From: Pseudomonadota bacterium
GTDB lineage: Bacteria > Desulfobacterota > Desulfovibrionia > Desulfovibrionales > Desulfovibrionaceae
Direction: 5' to 3'
Assembly: GCA_023403845.1 (NCBI GenBank)
Contig: JAEYDL010000015.1
Span: 3,656-67,655, forward strand
Length of the DNA stretch: 64,000 bases
Shown piece by piece: positions 17,424-25,092 of the stretch (position 1 is its first letter; every line of letters begins with the position of its first letter). The notes below the pieces were generated by a model, which saw only the letters and a list, made by a program, of their open reading frames with translations, did not search any database and was not told the DNA's origin. A program made the translations under genes and the position numbers.

Positions 17424-19172
17424 GTGTACCGTGTTGTTGCTCCAGAGTCCATGTCCGACGGTATGCCGTGCCTCGCCGAAGTGAGGTACGGTTCCTCCTT
17501 TTTCCCTTTGCGGCGTCGGTACAGGACTCTTCTCTTGCTTTTCCTTCTTGTCGTCCTGCTGGCTGCGCTCGGCGGTTGCGGCTCCAAACAGATTTCAGGC
17601 AAGAATGGTCCGCTGATTGCGGGAACGGGGGAATCTTCCTCCACGGTCTATCTCCCGGCCGACGACGGCATTTCTCTTTCTTCGGCGGAGCGCGAGGCGC
17701 TTGCCTCGACGGGCGAACTGGATCGCGGCATTGCTCAGGAAGACATGCGGGACGTGATTCTGCATTTCAAGTATTTCGTGCACAAGGACCGGTATACCGT
17801 CGAGAAAAACCTTGAGCGCGCCCAGCCGTACATGCCGTTTATTCGTTCCGTGTTCCGGGAAAAGGGACTGCCCGAGGAGCTTGCCTACATAGCCTTTATC
17901 GAGAGTGGTTATGATCCTATGGCCCGTTCGCGGACTGGCGCCACCGGCATGTGGCAGTTTATTTCCAGTACCGGTAAATATTACGGTATGCAGCAGGACT
18001 GGTGGATGGACGAGCGCCGCGACCCCTATCAGGCTACTCGAGCTGCGGCTGATTATCTGGCACGGCTTTATAAATTGTTTGACGACTGGTCGTTGGCGAT
18101 CACTGCCTATAATGCGGGTGAGGGAAAGATCACCCGCGGGCTTGCCGCCACCGGGACCAGAAATTTTTTCGCTCTCCGTCGTCGCAACGAAAGCATATAC
18201 AGCCAGCGGGATCGTCTGAGTGAGGAAAATCAGCAATATTATCCGAAATTTGTCGCCGTATGCAAGATCATGCGCAATCTGAAGGCTCTCGGTTTTTCCG
18301 TTCCTGACCCGTCCCGCAGCCCCAAGGTCGTCGAACTGAGGGCCCGTCCCGGGACGGATCTGAAGGCGCTGGCGCAGTCCGTGGGCATGAACTGGGATGA
18401 GTTTTTTGCGCACAATCCGGCCTGTCAGCGCTTTGTCAGCCATCCAGGGAGATTTACAAAGGTTTATGTGCCAAGCCATGCCGCGACGCAGGCACGCAGC
18501 TTTCTCAGTCGGCCCCCGGCCTCCCGGCAGTCTCCCGGCTGGACTGCCTACACTGTGGTCCGGGGAGATACCATGACGCGCATTGCCCGGAAAACGGGCG
18601 TACCCGTGGCGGAACTGCGGCGACTCAATCAGGTTAACGAACCGTTGCGCATAGGGTACAGGCTCAGAATTCCGGGATCTGCCCGGGGCTATGTGGACAC
18701 GCGTCTTGCGCTTGTCGAGCCTGCTCCCGTCTCTCGTGCGACGGTGGCGAAAAAGAGCGTTGTCCGTGCGGCTTCTTCCGCCGGCGCGCCGGCGCGCAAG
18801 GCATTGATGCACGAAGTGGCGGCGGGAGATACCGTGTATTCGCTTTCCAGACGGTACGGCGTGAGTCAGGAGGCGCTTCTGGCGGCAAACGGCATGACGT
18901 CGAATGCGCTGTATCTGGGGCAAAAACTGAAGATTCCGGGCGACAACAGGGGACGGGACGTTTCCGTCGTTTCCGCGCGGAAAGAGAAGCAGGCTGCCGC
19001 CGCGCCCGTCAGAACAGGGACCATGATCTCCTCATACCGCGTCCAGCCGGGAGACTCTCTGTGGGCCATCGCGCGCAAGTTCAATATGCCCCCGAGTGAG
19101 TTGCTGGCTCTGAACAACATGACTCGGGAAAGTCTGCTCAAACCCGGTGACGTTATTCGTGTGCAGCAATAA
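17424..19172 (+). CDS. mltD: membrane-bound lytic murein transglycosylase, MltD-like, with LysM repeats
   Basis: An outer-membrane lipoprotein that cleaves the glycan strands of peptidoglycan. A basic N-terminus and hydrophobic stretch end in the lipobox LGGC (Cys52 from the GTG at 17424). The SLT domain follows, with catalytic Glu in FIESGYDP, then GATGMWQF and NAGEGKI. After a degenerate LysM-like segment come three clear LysM peptidoglycan-binding repeats: YTVVRGDTM, HEVAAGDTV and YRVQPGDSL. The start is uncertain: GTG at 17424 has a GAGGTG site 5-6 bases upstream, while an ATG at 17451 lacks one. The TVP38-like gene overlaps its end. Confidence 0.87.
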   Translation: MYRVVAPESMSDGMPCLAEVRYGSSFFPLRRRYRTLLLLFLLVVLLAALGGCGSKQISGKNGPLIAGTGESSSTVYLPADDGISLSSAEREALASTGELDRGIAQEDMRDVILHFKYFVHKDRYTVEKNLERAQPYMPFIRSVFREKGLPEELAYIAFIESGYDPMARSRTGATGMWQFISSTGKYYGMQQDWWMDERRDPYQATRAAADYLARLYKLFDDWSLAITAYNAGEGKITRGLAATGTRNFFALRRRNESIYSQRDRLSEENQQYYPKFVAVCKIMRNLKALGFSVPDPSRSPKVVELRARPGTDLKALAQSVGMNWDEFFAHNPACQRFVSHPGRFTKVYVPSHAATQARSFLSRPPASRQSPGWTAYTVVRGDTMTRIARKTGVPVAELRRLNQVNEPLRIGYRLRIPGSARGYVDTRLALVEPAPVSRATVAKKSVVRAASSAGAPARKALMHEVAAGDTVYSLSRRYGVSQEALLAANGMTSNALYLGQKLKIPGDNRGRDVSVVSARKEKQAAAAPVRTGTMISSYRVQPGDSLWAIARKFNMPPSELLALNNMTRESLLKPGDVIRVQQ

Positions 19173-19818
19173 CCTGTTGCGCCTTTGGGGACCGGCCATC
19201 CTGTTGTTTGTGATTCTGGCGCTGGTCATGTTTCTGATGCGCCGTCTGGTGCCGGATCCCGAAATTTTCACCGGATGGGTTGAAGCATGGCTGCCGCATG
19301 GCGTTGCGGGATGGCTGATATATGTTTTCGGCGCAGCTTGTCTGATGTGCATCGCGGTTCCACGACAGTTGATCAGCTTTGCGGGTGGGTATGCCTTCGG
19401 TGCCGTTGTCGGCACGATTCTGGCGACACTTGGCGTGACGCTCGGATGCGCGCTGGCGTTTTCTCTCGCCCGCTGGGGAGGACAGCGATTTGTGGAGCGA
19501 AGGTATGGGGAACGTCTGAGGCGTTTCAATACGTTTCTTGCGAGGAATCCCTTCTGGCTGGCCGTTTTGTTGCGTCTGTTTCCCTCGGGGAACAATCTTC
19601 TGTTCAGTGTTGCCGCCGGCGTCAGTCGTATTCCCGCCTTGCCCTTCTTTTTGGGGTCATGTCTTGGCTATATCCCCCAAAACCTGATTTTTTCCCTGTT
19701 GGGCAGCGGTGCTCGAGTTGATCCGGTCTGGCGCTTCGGCGTCGGAGGCGCGCTGTTCGTCGTTTCCGGTTTTCTTGCATGGCTGCTGTACCAGAGATTC
19801 CGTTTTCCGCTCTCCTGA
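19147..19818 (+). CDS. TVP38/TMEM64-family (VTT domain) membrane protein
   Basis: A protein of about 223 residues with 5-6 membrane segments and a VTT/SNARE-associated domain. Diagnostic segments are PRQLISFAGGYAFGAVVGTILATLGVTLGCALAFSLAR in the core (with the Gly-rich GYAFG turn) and FPSGNNLLFSVAAGVSRIP later. Such DedA-superfamily proteins are proposed lipid or small-solute transporters. The start lies inside the end of mltD: GTG at 19147 or GTG at 19159, overlapping by 14-26 bases, so translation is probably coupled. The Cys/Asn-rich N-terminus gives no help in choosing. Its terminator is at 19908-19939. Confidence 0.8.
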   Translation: MTLFVCSNNLLRLWGPAILLFVILALVMFLMRRLVPDPEIFTGWVEAWLPHGVAGWLIYVFGAACLMCIAVPRQLISFAGGYAFGAVVGTILATLGVTLGCALAFSLARWGGQRFVERRYGERLRRFNTFLARNPFWLAVLLRLFPSGNNLLFSVAAGVSRIPALPFFLGSCLGYIPQNLIFSLLGSGARVDPVWRFGVGGALFVVSGFLAWLLYQRFRFPLS

Positions 19819-19907
19819 CTGTGGATTTGCCGTACTCGGTCGTCAATTTGTGCTGTACCGGACCTGCATATGGGGTAGGGAGGGGCGGACCGAAAAACTC
19901 ATGCTTC

Positions 19908-19939
19908 GAAAGCCGCCCCACCCGGGACGGCTTTCTTTG
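19908..19939 (+). terminator. rho-independent terminator after mltD-TVP38
   Basis: GAAAGCCG (19908-19915) pairs with CGGCTTTC (19928-19935) around a C-rich loop, followed by a short T-rich tail. It closes the plus-strand operon. Confidence 0.75.
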
Positions 19940-19996
19940 TTCAAGAAGCTGTTTGCAAAGTCATCCGACAGGGCGTCGCAGGCCGGATCTCTGCGT

Positions 19997-20032
19997 CTGG
20001 TGCTCCGCAATATGGATGTTGCGGAGCACCAG
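19997..20032. repeat. 14-bp perfect inverted repeat downstream of the cupin gene
   Basis: CTGGTGCTCCGCAA at 19997-20010 pairs with its exact complement at 20019-20032 around an 8-base loop. No T-run follows on either strand, so it is not a standard terminator. It lies about 105 bases beyond the 3' end of the cupin gene and could stabilise that message or bind a dimeric protein. Confidence 0.7.
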
Positions 20033-20136
20033 CTCAGTATAAGTCCGGCGCACTGTGCAACCGCCGTTTACGAGCCGAATCACGTTTTCGGCGAAGTGAT
20101 CTTGATGAGAATACGAAGCATTCAATGTGACATGTA

Positions 20137-20514
20137 TTAGCTGAGCCAGCTGGGTTTGTCTTCGGTCAGAACACCGTCGTGCATGGTGAAGCCTTCGAGG
20201 CTGTCCGCCTTGGCCTGCACGCAGATATAGCAGAGCGGAGCATCCTTGGCTGCGGCTATGCCTCGTGCTCCTTTGGGAGCGATGCGGAGGCAGTCGCCTT
20301 TCTGTACGGGCTTTTCTTCCCCGTCGATGTAGAACAGCCCCTGTCCTTCAATGATAATGTATACTTCCTCATTTTTCGTGTGCTGGTGCACAAAAGGCAC
20401 ATTCGCCCCCGCCGGCAGGGTATTGATGGAGATTTCCGTTCCCGTCAGCTTGAGCAGGTCATGAAGTTCGGTACGGCCGGTAAAGGATACGTTGACAAGG
20501 GTGTAGTTGGACAT
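20137..20514 (-). CDS. small cupin-domain protein
   Basis: A 125-residue single cupin. Metal-ligand candidates His43, His45 and Glu50 sit in HQHTKNEE, followed by GQGLFYIDG and KGDCLRIAP. At the place where cupins usually have a fourth His (after PKG.), the sequence reads PKGARG, so that ligand appears missing. The function is unknown; such small cupins often bind metals or sense small molecules. The ATG at 20514 has GGAGC upstream. The upstream gene on the same strand is a MarR regulator, and a copy of its operator-like sequence lies at 20529-20544, so the cupin is probably its target. Confidence 0.83.
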   Translation of the reverse strand: MSNYTLVNVSFTGRTELHDLLKLTGTEISINTLPAGANVPFVHQHTKNEEVYIIIEGQGLFYIDGEEKPVQKGDCLRIAPKGARGIAAAKDAPLCYICVQAKADSLEGFTMHDGVLTEDKPSWLS

Positions 20515-20528
20515 GGGATGCTCCTTTT

Positions 20529-20544
20529 AGTTTGATATCGAATT
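20529..20544. promoter_or_regulatory. MarR-type operator half-match in front of the cupin gene
   Basis: AGTTTGATATCGAATT matches the perfect palindrome in front of the MarR gene (21017-21032) in its first arm (AGTTTGA) and partly in its second. It lies 15-30 bases upstream of the cupin start, where it would block transcription or ribosome access. Confidence 0.65.
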
Positions 20545-20582
20545 AAAAAGATATGCCACGGTCAATCCAGCATCGGTCGGGC

Positions 20583-21005
20583 CTATCCGTTTTCCAGCAT
20601 CTTTTGCAGCAGTTTTTCCAGTTGATCGGCTTCCTCTTCAGTGAGACTGCGCTCAACCTGCAATTGCAGGCGGCGGGAAACCGCCTCCAGGACCGGTCGC
20701 AGTTCACGCCCCCTGGACGTAAGATAGACCTCAGTGCCGCGAGCGTCGTCTTTTCGTTTGATGCGAGTGACGTATCCTTGGGCTTCAAGTTTTTTGACAA
20801 GGGTTGTCACCGTAGATTTGGTCCGGCGGATATGGTCGGCCAGTTCTCCCATGCTGCATCCGTCATTACGGAACAATTCCACAAAAATATCGCCGTGGCT
20901 GGGCGCAATGCCCGGGAGTCCGGCTTTTTCAAGCTCGGAAAGGATCAGGCGATTGGCGTTCTCGCGGACTCGACTTGCCAGTGCGAAAATGGGGCGAAAT
21001 CTCAT
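20583..21005 (-). CDS. MarR-family transcriptional regulator
   Basis: A 140-residue winged-helix regulator (from the ATG at 21005). The N-terminal dimerisation helix is RPIFALASRVRENANRLILSELEKAG, the recognition helix region is SMGELADHIRRTKSTVTTLVKKLEAQG, and the wing carries IKRKDDARGTEVYLTSRGREL, all typical of MarR. An in-frame TTG at 21029 would add 8 residues, but it lies inside the promoter (-35 TTGACA at 21035-21040, -10 TATATT at 21012-21017), so translation probably starts at 21005, very near the transcript 5' end. It likely represses itself and the downstream cupin gene. Confidence 0.88.
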   Translation of the reverse strand: MRFRPIFALASRVRENANRLILSELEKAGLPGIAPSHGDIFVELFRNDGCSMGELADHIRRTKSTVTTLVKKLEAQGYVTRIKRKDDARGTEVYLTSRGRELRPVLEAVSRRLQLQVERSLTEEEADQLEKLLQKMLENG

Positions 21006-21011
21006 GGGGAA

Positions 21012-21040
21012 AATATAGTTTGATGTCAAACTAATGTCAA
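21012..21040 (-). promoter_or_regulatory. marR promoter with overlapping palindromic operator
   Basis: On the minus strand TTGACA (21040-21035) and TATATT (21017-21012) are separated by exactly 17 bases. The perfect palindrome AGTTTGATGTCAAACT at 21017-21032 fills the spacer. A bound repressor would directly exclude RNA polymerase, as expected for autoregulation. The predicted start of transcription is close to 21005. Confidence 0.8.
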
Positions 21041-21742
21041 CGGGATTTGACCCAAAAATTTTTCAAATTGAAATGATTTGATAATATGCTGGCATCATCA
21101 GGATAATTATGATCGGAAAAAGGTCGCCCGGGCAGGAGCAGCCCTCTGTGTGGTCTGAACTTGTCGTGCAGAAGCGAAGGATATCTGGGACAAGGACGGT
21201 TTTAGTGGAGGAGGGGACATGGTGAAGGTCGGGGGGAAAAGGATGGGCTTTTTTCGGTTCTGAACAAAAGGCCGACGTGCATCATTATGACGGACGAAGA
21301 TCGCTGTCCTTCAGATACTGGCGATGATGGGCATCATGCAAGCGCATGGAGATTGGAGAAACATTTTTATTCTCCTTTTGTTGTGCCTGTTGAGGTTGTT
21401 GAAAATGCGTCGATACGCCCGGAGGCCTTGCTGTCTTATTAAGAAAAGAGTGCTGGTCGTGTTGGCGGGTGGAGGGAGGAACGGATGGCGAAGGAACCAT
21501 GGCGTGATACCTCATATGCTCTGTTCGACGCCTGACGCAAGCCTTCACGAGACGCCCCTGTTTCGTATCGCGAAGGGAAGCGAGTAGTTCAGTGGCATTC
21601 CGATGCGGCAAGAGGGATGATTTGCAGGAGGCGGGGCCGGGGTATTCTTTATCAAGGAACTTTGCTAGAACCGTTTTCCGCGTTTCTCTACTTTTTTAAC
21701 CGGTCTCGTCGCAGCGAGGCTGAATATAACGGATTGCATGGA
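21041..21742. other. 700-base intergenic region, no supported gene
   Basis: This stretch between the marR promoter and the DMT exporter holds only low-quality open frames. One 87-codon plus frame (21324-21587) has a single hydrophobic segment but no ribosome site. A very short frame of 14 codons at 21219-21263 follows an unusually strong GGAGGAGGGG, but it is too short to judge. I see no repeat or RNA gene. Confidence 0.45.
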
Positions 21743-22684
21743 ATGATCGCAGCCCTGCGTTTGCTTGATCGTATCCCTGTTCAGGTGAGGGCCATGCTGG
21801 CTCTGCTTGTTGCCGTCATGCTCTGGGGAAGCTCGTTCATGGCTTTGAAGGTCGCCGTGGCCGCCTTCGACCCTGTGGTCATGATTTTTGGGCGCATGGG
21901 CTGTTCTCTGATAGTTCTGCTGCTTCTGCGCGTAACGCTCTGGCGTCGTTCGCCTCAGCCCCTGATTCTTGACCGCAGACTTGCCCGGCGCGACTGGCTG
22001 TTCATTGTTCTTCTGGCTTTGTGCGAGCCCTGTTTCTACTTCGTTTTCGAAGGATACGGGATTCAGTACACCACGGCATCCCAGGCCGGAATGATCGTCG
22101 CCACGCTGCCGCTGGCCGTGGTGATTGCGGCCTGGCTCCTGCTGGGCGAGCGTCCCGGCTTGTGGGTCTGGGTTGGATTCCTGCTGGCCGTATGCGGCGT
22201 CGTCTGGTTGAACTGGGGAGCCGTGGCGACGGAAAACGCTCCGAATCCCGTGCTGGGAAACTGTCTTGAGGTGCTGGCCATGCTCTGCGCGGCCTTTTAC
22301 GTCATCTGCGCCAAGCAGCTTTCTCCCGTGTGTGCCCCCGTTCTCGTCACGACCATGCAGTCGGTTGTCGGTTTTTTGTTCTTCATGCCCCTGCTGGCTC
22401 TGCCGGTGGTCAATCTTCCGGATTCCTTTCCCCTGCTGCCTTCTCTGGCCGTAGTTTATCTTGGAGCCGTCGTCACTCTGGTTTCCTTTCTCATGTATAA
22501 CTTTGCGTTGCGCCATGCGCCGGCTTCCCGGGTAGGCGCGTTTCTCAATTTGACGCTGGTATTCAGTCTGTTTTTCGGGATGCTTTTTCTGGACGAAAGC
22601 CTCGCTCCAGGCCAGTGGGCCGCATGCGCGCTCGTTCTTGGAGGAGTGGTGCTGAGCCAGAAGCAAACAGGGGAGGAAGTCTGA
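21743..22684 (+). CDS. DMT-superfamily (EamA) permease
   Basis: A 313-residue inner-membrane protein with ten hydrophobic segments in two EamA repeats. The first repeat starts AVMLWGSSFMALKVAV and includes the TTASQAGMIVATLPL segment; the second starts LEVLAMLCAAFYVICAK and ends GVVLSQKQTG. Members export amino acids or other metabolites; the substrate cannot be told from sequence. The start is uncertain: ATG at 21743 gives a usual N-terminus, while ATG at 21794 has a better AGGTGAGG site. Its stop overlaps the start of the U32 gene (ATGA arrangement), so the two are cotranslated. Confidence 0.85.
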   Translation: MIAALRLLDRIPVQVRAMLALLVAVMLWGSSFMALKVAVAAFDPVVMIFGRMGCSLIVLLLLRVTLWRRSPQPLILDRRLARRDWLFIVLLALCEPCFYFVFEGYGIQYTTASQAGMIVATLPLAVVIAAWLLLGERPGLWVWVGFLLAVCGVVWLNWGAVATENAPNPVLGNCLEVLAMLCAAFYVICAKQLSPVCAPVLVTTMQSVVGFLFFMPLLALPVVNLPDSFPLLPSLAVVYLGAVVTLVSFLMYNFALRHAPASRVGAFLNLTLVFSLFFGMLFLDESLAPGQWAACALVLGGVVLSQKQTGEEV

Positions 22685-23925
22685 TGGATGGCTTCACGGC
22701 CGTTTTGAAACCGGAGCTTCTTGCTCCGGCGGGAGGACGAGAGCAGTTTGAGGCCGCATTGCTGTATGGCGCCGACGCCGTCTATCTGGGTGGTCCGGAG
22801 ATGAGCCTGCGCGCGGCCTGTCAGGGATTTTCCGGACAGTCTCTGGCGACGGCGGTACGCGAGGCCCATGCCGTCGGGACCCGGGTCTATTATTGCCTGA
22901 ACGCCATGCCCTACGATGGCAGCCTTGGCGGTGTGGAGGCTGTGCTGGAATCTCTTCCCGAGCTGGGAGTGGACGGGCTGATCGCTGCTGATCCCGGGGT
23001 GATTCTGCTGGCCCGCCGGCTGTGTCCGGCTGTGCCGATTCATCTGTCCACGCAGGCGCATACGGTCAACAGAGCTTCGGTGGCCTTCTGGAAGGAGGTC
23101 GGCGTCAGGCGCGTCAATCTGGCTCGCGAGCTGGGAGCCAGGGCCATCCGCGACATGATCGAAGCATGCCGTGGAATCGAGTTCGAGGTTTTTGTGCATG
23201 GAGCCATGTGTCTGGCTCTGTCCGGCCATTGTCTTCTGTCCGCATGGGTAAACGGTCGTTCCGCAAATCTGGGGCGCTGTACGCAGCCGTGCCGTTTTGA
23301 GTACAGAGGAATGACCCTGACGGTAGAAGAGGAAAAGCGCGCGGGCGAGCCGCTCTGGGATATTCGTCAGGGAGAGGATTTCAGCGGGATATGGGCGCCG
23401 CAGGACTTGTGTCTTTTGCGCTGGATGCCGTGGCTTTGTCGATCCGGGGCCCATGCCCTGAAACTGGAGGGACGTACCAAGAGCGGCGGTTATGTGGCGC
23501 AGGTAGTCGATGTCTACAGAACCGCGCTGGACGGATGTGCGGGAGGCGGATGGACGCCGTTCCTGTTCCGTTCATGTCTGAGCGAGCTTTTCCATACGGC
23601 TTCGAGGCCGCTTTCATCCGGATTCTTTTTGCCGCGTCGCAGGGTGGAGACGCAGCCTGACGCATTTCGTCCGCGCCCTGTGGCGGCCCGTTTGCTGGAA
23701 GCTCTGGAGAGCGGAGGCTGGAGAGTGCAGGTTCGTTCGCCGTGGTCGGCGGAACGGGAGGCTTCGGTACTTTTTCCCGGCCTACGGCGTCCTTCCCTTG
23801 TTCCCGGTGCGTACGCGCTGGAAAATCATCGCGGCGAGCGGACGACACTTCTGCATCCGGGGATGGAGGGCGTTCTGTATTGTGGACTTGAGGGACTAAG
23901 GCCCGGATTGTACGTGCGCGTCTAG
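22684..23925 (+). CDS. U32-family peptidase-like protein (TrhP/YegQ or RlhA type)
   Basis: A 413-residue protein with the U32 signature: FVHGAMCLALSGHCLLS followed by NGRSANLGRCTQPCR, which carries the conserved cysteines. The N-terminal TIM-barrel part begins ELLAPAGGREQFEAALLYGADAVYLGG. Though named peptidases, characterised relatives hydroxylate RNA: TrhP acts on tRNA uridine 34 and RlhA on 23S rRNA C2501, using prephenate and iron-sulfur cluster supply. I infer an RNA-modification role. It starts within the stop of the DMT exporter gene and is followed by a bidirectional terminator at 23957-23984. Confidence 0.85.
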   Translation: MDGFTAVLKPELLAPAGGREQFEAALLYGADAVYLGGPEMSLRAACQGFSGQSLATAVREAHAVGTRVYYCLNAMPYDGSLGGVEAVLESLPELGVDGLIAADPGVILLARRLCPAVPIHLSTQAHTVNRASVAFWKEVGVRRVNLARELGARAIRDMIEACRGIEFEVFVHGAMCLALSGHCLLSAWVNGRSANLGRCTQPCRFEYRGMTLTVEEEKRAGEPLWDIRQGEDFSGIWAPQDLCLLRWMPWLCRSGAHALKLEGRTKSGGYVAQVVDVYRTALDGCAGGGWTPFLFRSCLSELFHTASRPLSSGFFLPRRRVETQPDAFRPRPVAARLLEALESGGWRVQVRSPWSAEREASVLFPGLRRPSLVPGAYALENHRGERTTLLHPGMEGVLYCGLEGLRPGLYVRV

Positions 23926-23956
23926 CTGGAGCCGTCATCGCGCCGCAGCGTTCGTC

Positions 23957-23984
23957 AGTCCCTTCTTTCAGGAAAGAAGGGACT
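23957..23984. terminator. bidirectional terminator between convergent genes
   Basis: A 13-bp perfect stem (23957-23969 with 23972-23984, loop AG) separates the U32 gene from the converging RlmM-type methyltransferase gene. The stem is rich in A/G on one side and T/C on the other; it overlaps the methyltransferase stop codon by two bases. Confidence 0.7.
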
Positions 23985-24948
23985 ATTGTTCGAGCCTGAT
24001 CCAGGTGAGTTCGTGTTTGTTGCAGGAGAGGTGGAGCACGCGCGAACCGGGGATTGCCGCAAACCTGGCCACGGCGGCGTGGTCGGTTTCAGCCTGCAGC
24101 TTGATGGTGCAGACGAAATTGCGACAGCTTCCCAGCTTGATCCAGCGGGAAACTACCTCATAGAGCCGGTCCGGATAGCAGATCATGTCGGAGAAAAACC
24201 AGTCCACCTTGCCCGCATGACGGGGGTCCAGTGCAAAACCGCTGCCGATGCAGTGCGAAACTTCGGGCATGGCCTCCACCTGAGGCGCAAGCGGGGCCTT
24301 GTCGATGCTGAATACCCGCGCACCGAGGCTGGCCGCGACCCATGTCCAGCCGCCGGGTGCCGAGCCGAGATCCAGACACAAATCTCCCGGACAGGGATAT
24401 TTCCCCATGAGAGTAAATGTTTCCCAAAGCTTGAGATAGGCGCGACTGGGGGGATCGGTCCTGTTTTCGTGAAATGTCGCAATCCCGTCGGGGAAAGGGG
24501 AGGAACAGCTCGGGGCTGCCAGCATGAGATCGGGTTCCCACAGGGTCCATGAACCGAGAGGGGCGGAGGGAGCGGGTTCTCCGAAGGTCAACGGCTTTGA
24601 CGACACATGGGGCAGCTTTTGCTGAATCAGAGCCGCCCGGCGGTGGTGCGCCACGGAATGAAGATGCCAGTTTCTTTGCATGGCCATGAGTATGCGCGCC
24701 GCATCCCCTATGGACTCTATGGGCAGAAACTGGGGATTGTTCCAGATGTTTTGCGCCCATGCCGCCTGTTTTGGCTCTCCGGACGCCAGCACGAGGCGTT
24801 CCCTAACTTCCAGAACGGAGGCTCCGAGTTCGGTGAGCAGATCGTCGAGAAAACCATCCGCGGCCAGATAAACGGCAAAAGGGGACTCTGGAAGACCTTG
24901 GATACGTCGCGGCGCGACAGGAGCGGGGAAAAGTGACATGTTTTTCAT
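23983..24948 (-). CDS. rlmM: FtsJ-domain RNA methyltransferase (RlmM-like)
   Basis: A 321-residue SAM-dependent 2'-O-methyltransferase. The SAM site is CLDLGSAPGGWTWVA, followed by acidic VFSIDKAPLAP. The catalytic residues fit the K-D-K-E pattern in FFSDMICYP, VCTIKLQ and KHELTWIRLEQ. An N-terminal region of about 170 residues plausibly is the THUMP-like substrate-binding part, as in RlmM, which modifies C2498 of 23S rRNA. The start may be ATG at 24948 or ATG at 24939; neither has a clear ribosome site. A frame without stops continues far upstream on this strand across the opposite gene, which is an antisense artefact. Confidence 0.82.
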   Translation of the reverse strand: MKNMSLFPAPVAPRRIQGLPESPFAVYLAADGFLDDLLTELGASVLEVRERLVLASGEPKQAAWAQNIWNNPQFLPIESIGDAARILMAMQRNWHLHSVAHHRRAALIQQKLPHVSSKPLTFGEPAPSAPLGSWTLWEPDLMLAAPSCSSPFPDGIATFHENRTDPPSRAYLKLWETFTLMGKYPCPGDLCLDLGSAPGGWTWVAASLGARVFSIDKAPLAPQVEAMPEVSHCIGSGFALDPRHAGKVDWFFSDMICYPDRLYEVVSRWIKLGSCRNFVCTIKLQAETDHAAVARFAAIPGSRVLHLSCNKHELTWIRLEQ

Positions 24949-25092
24949 TGCAGAAAATGGGGTAACAGGAGAACTGTGTAAAAAAAGCACAATGTATGAT
25001 GCCTGTTGCAAAGCCGGTGCCGAGGATTTATACTCTACCTTCACTGCGTAGACAATCACCTGATCGGTCCGATCAGCCAAAGGACGCTTCAC

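Noticed and set aside
21219..21263. 14-codon frame behind a very strong GGAGGAGGGG
   Set aside because: Purine-rich region makes the ribosome site likely by chance, and the frame is too short to judge. No downstream gene is close enough for a leader-peptide role.
21324..21587. 87-codon plus frame with one hydrophobic stretch
   Set aside because: No ribosome site and no family similarity; a converging frame on the other strand covers the same bases with equal lack of support.
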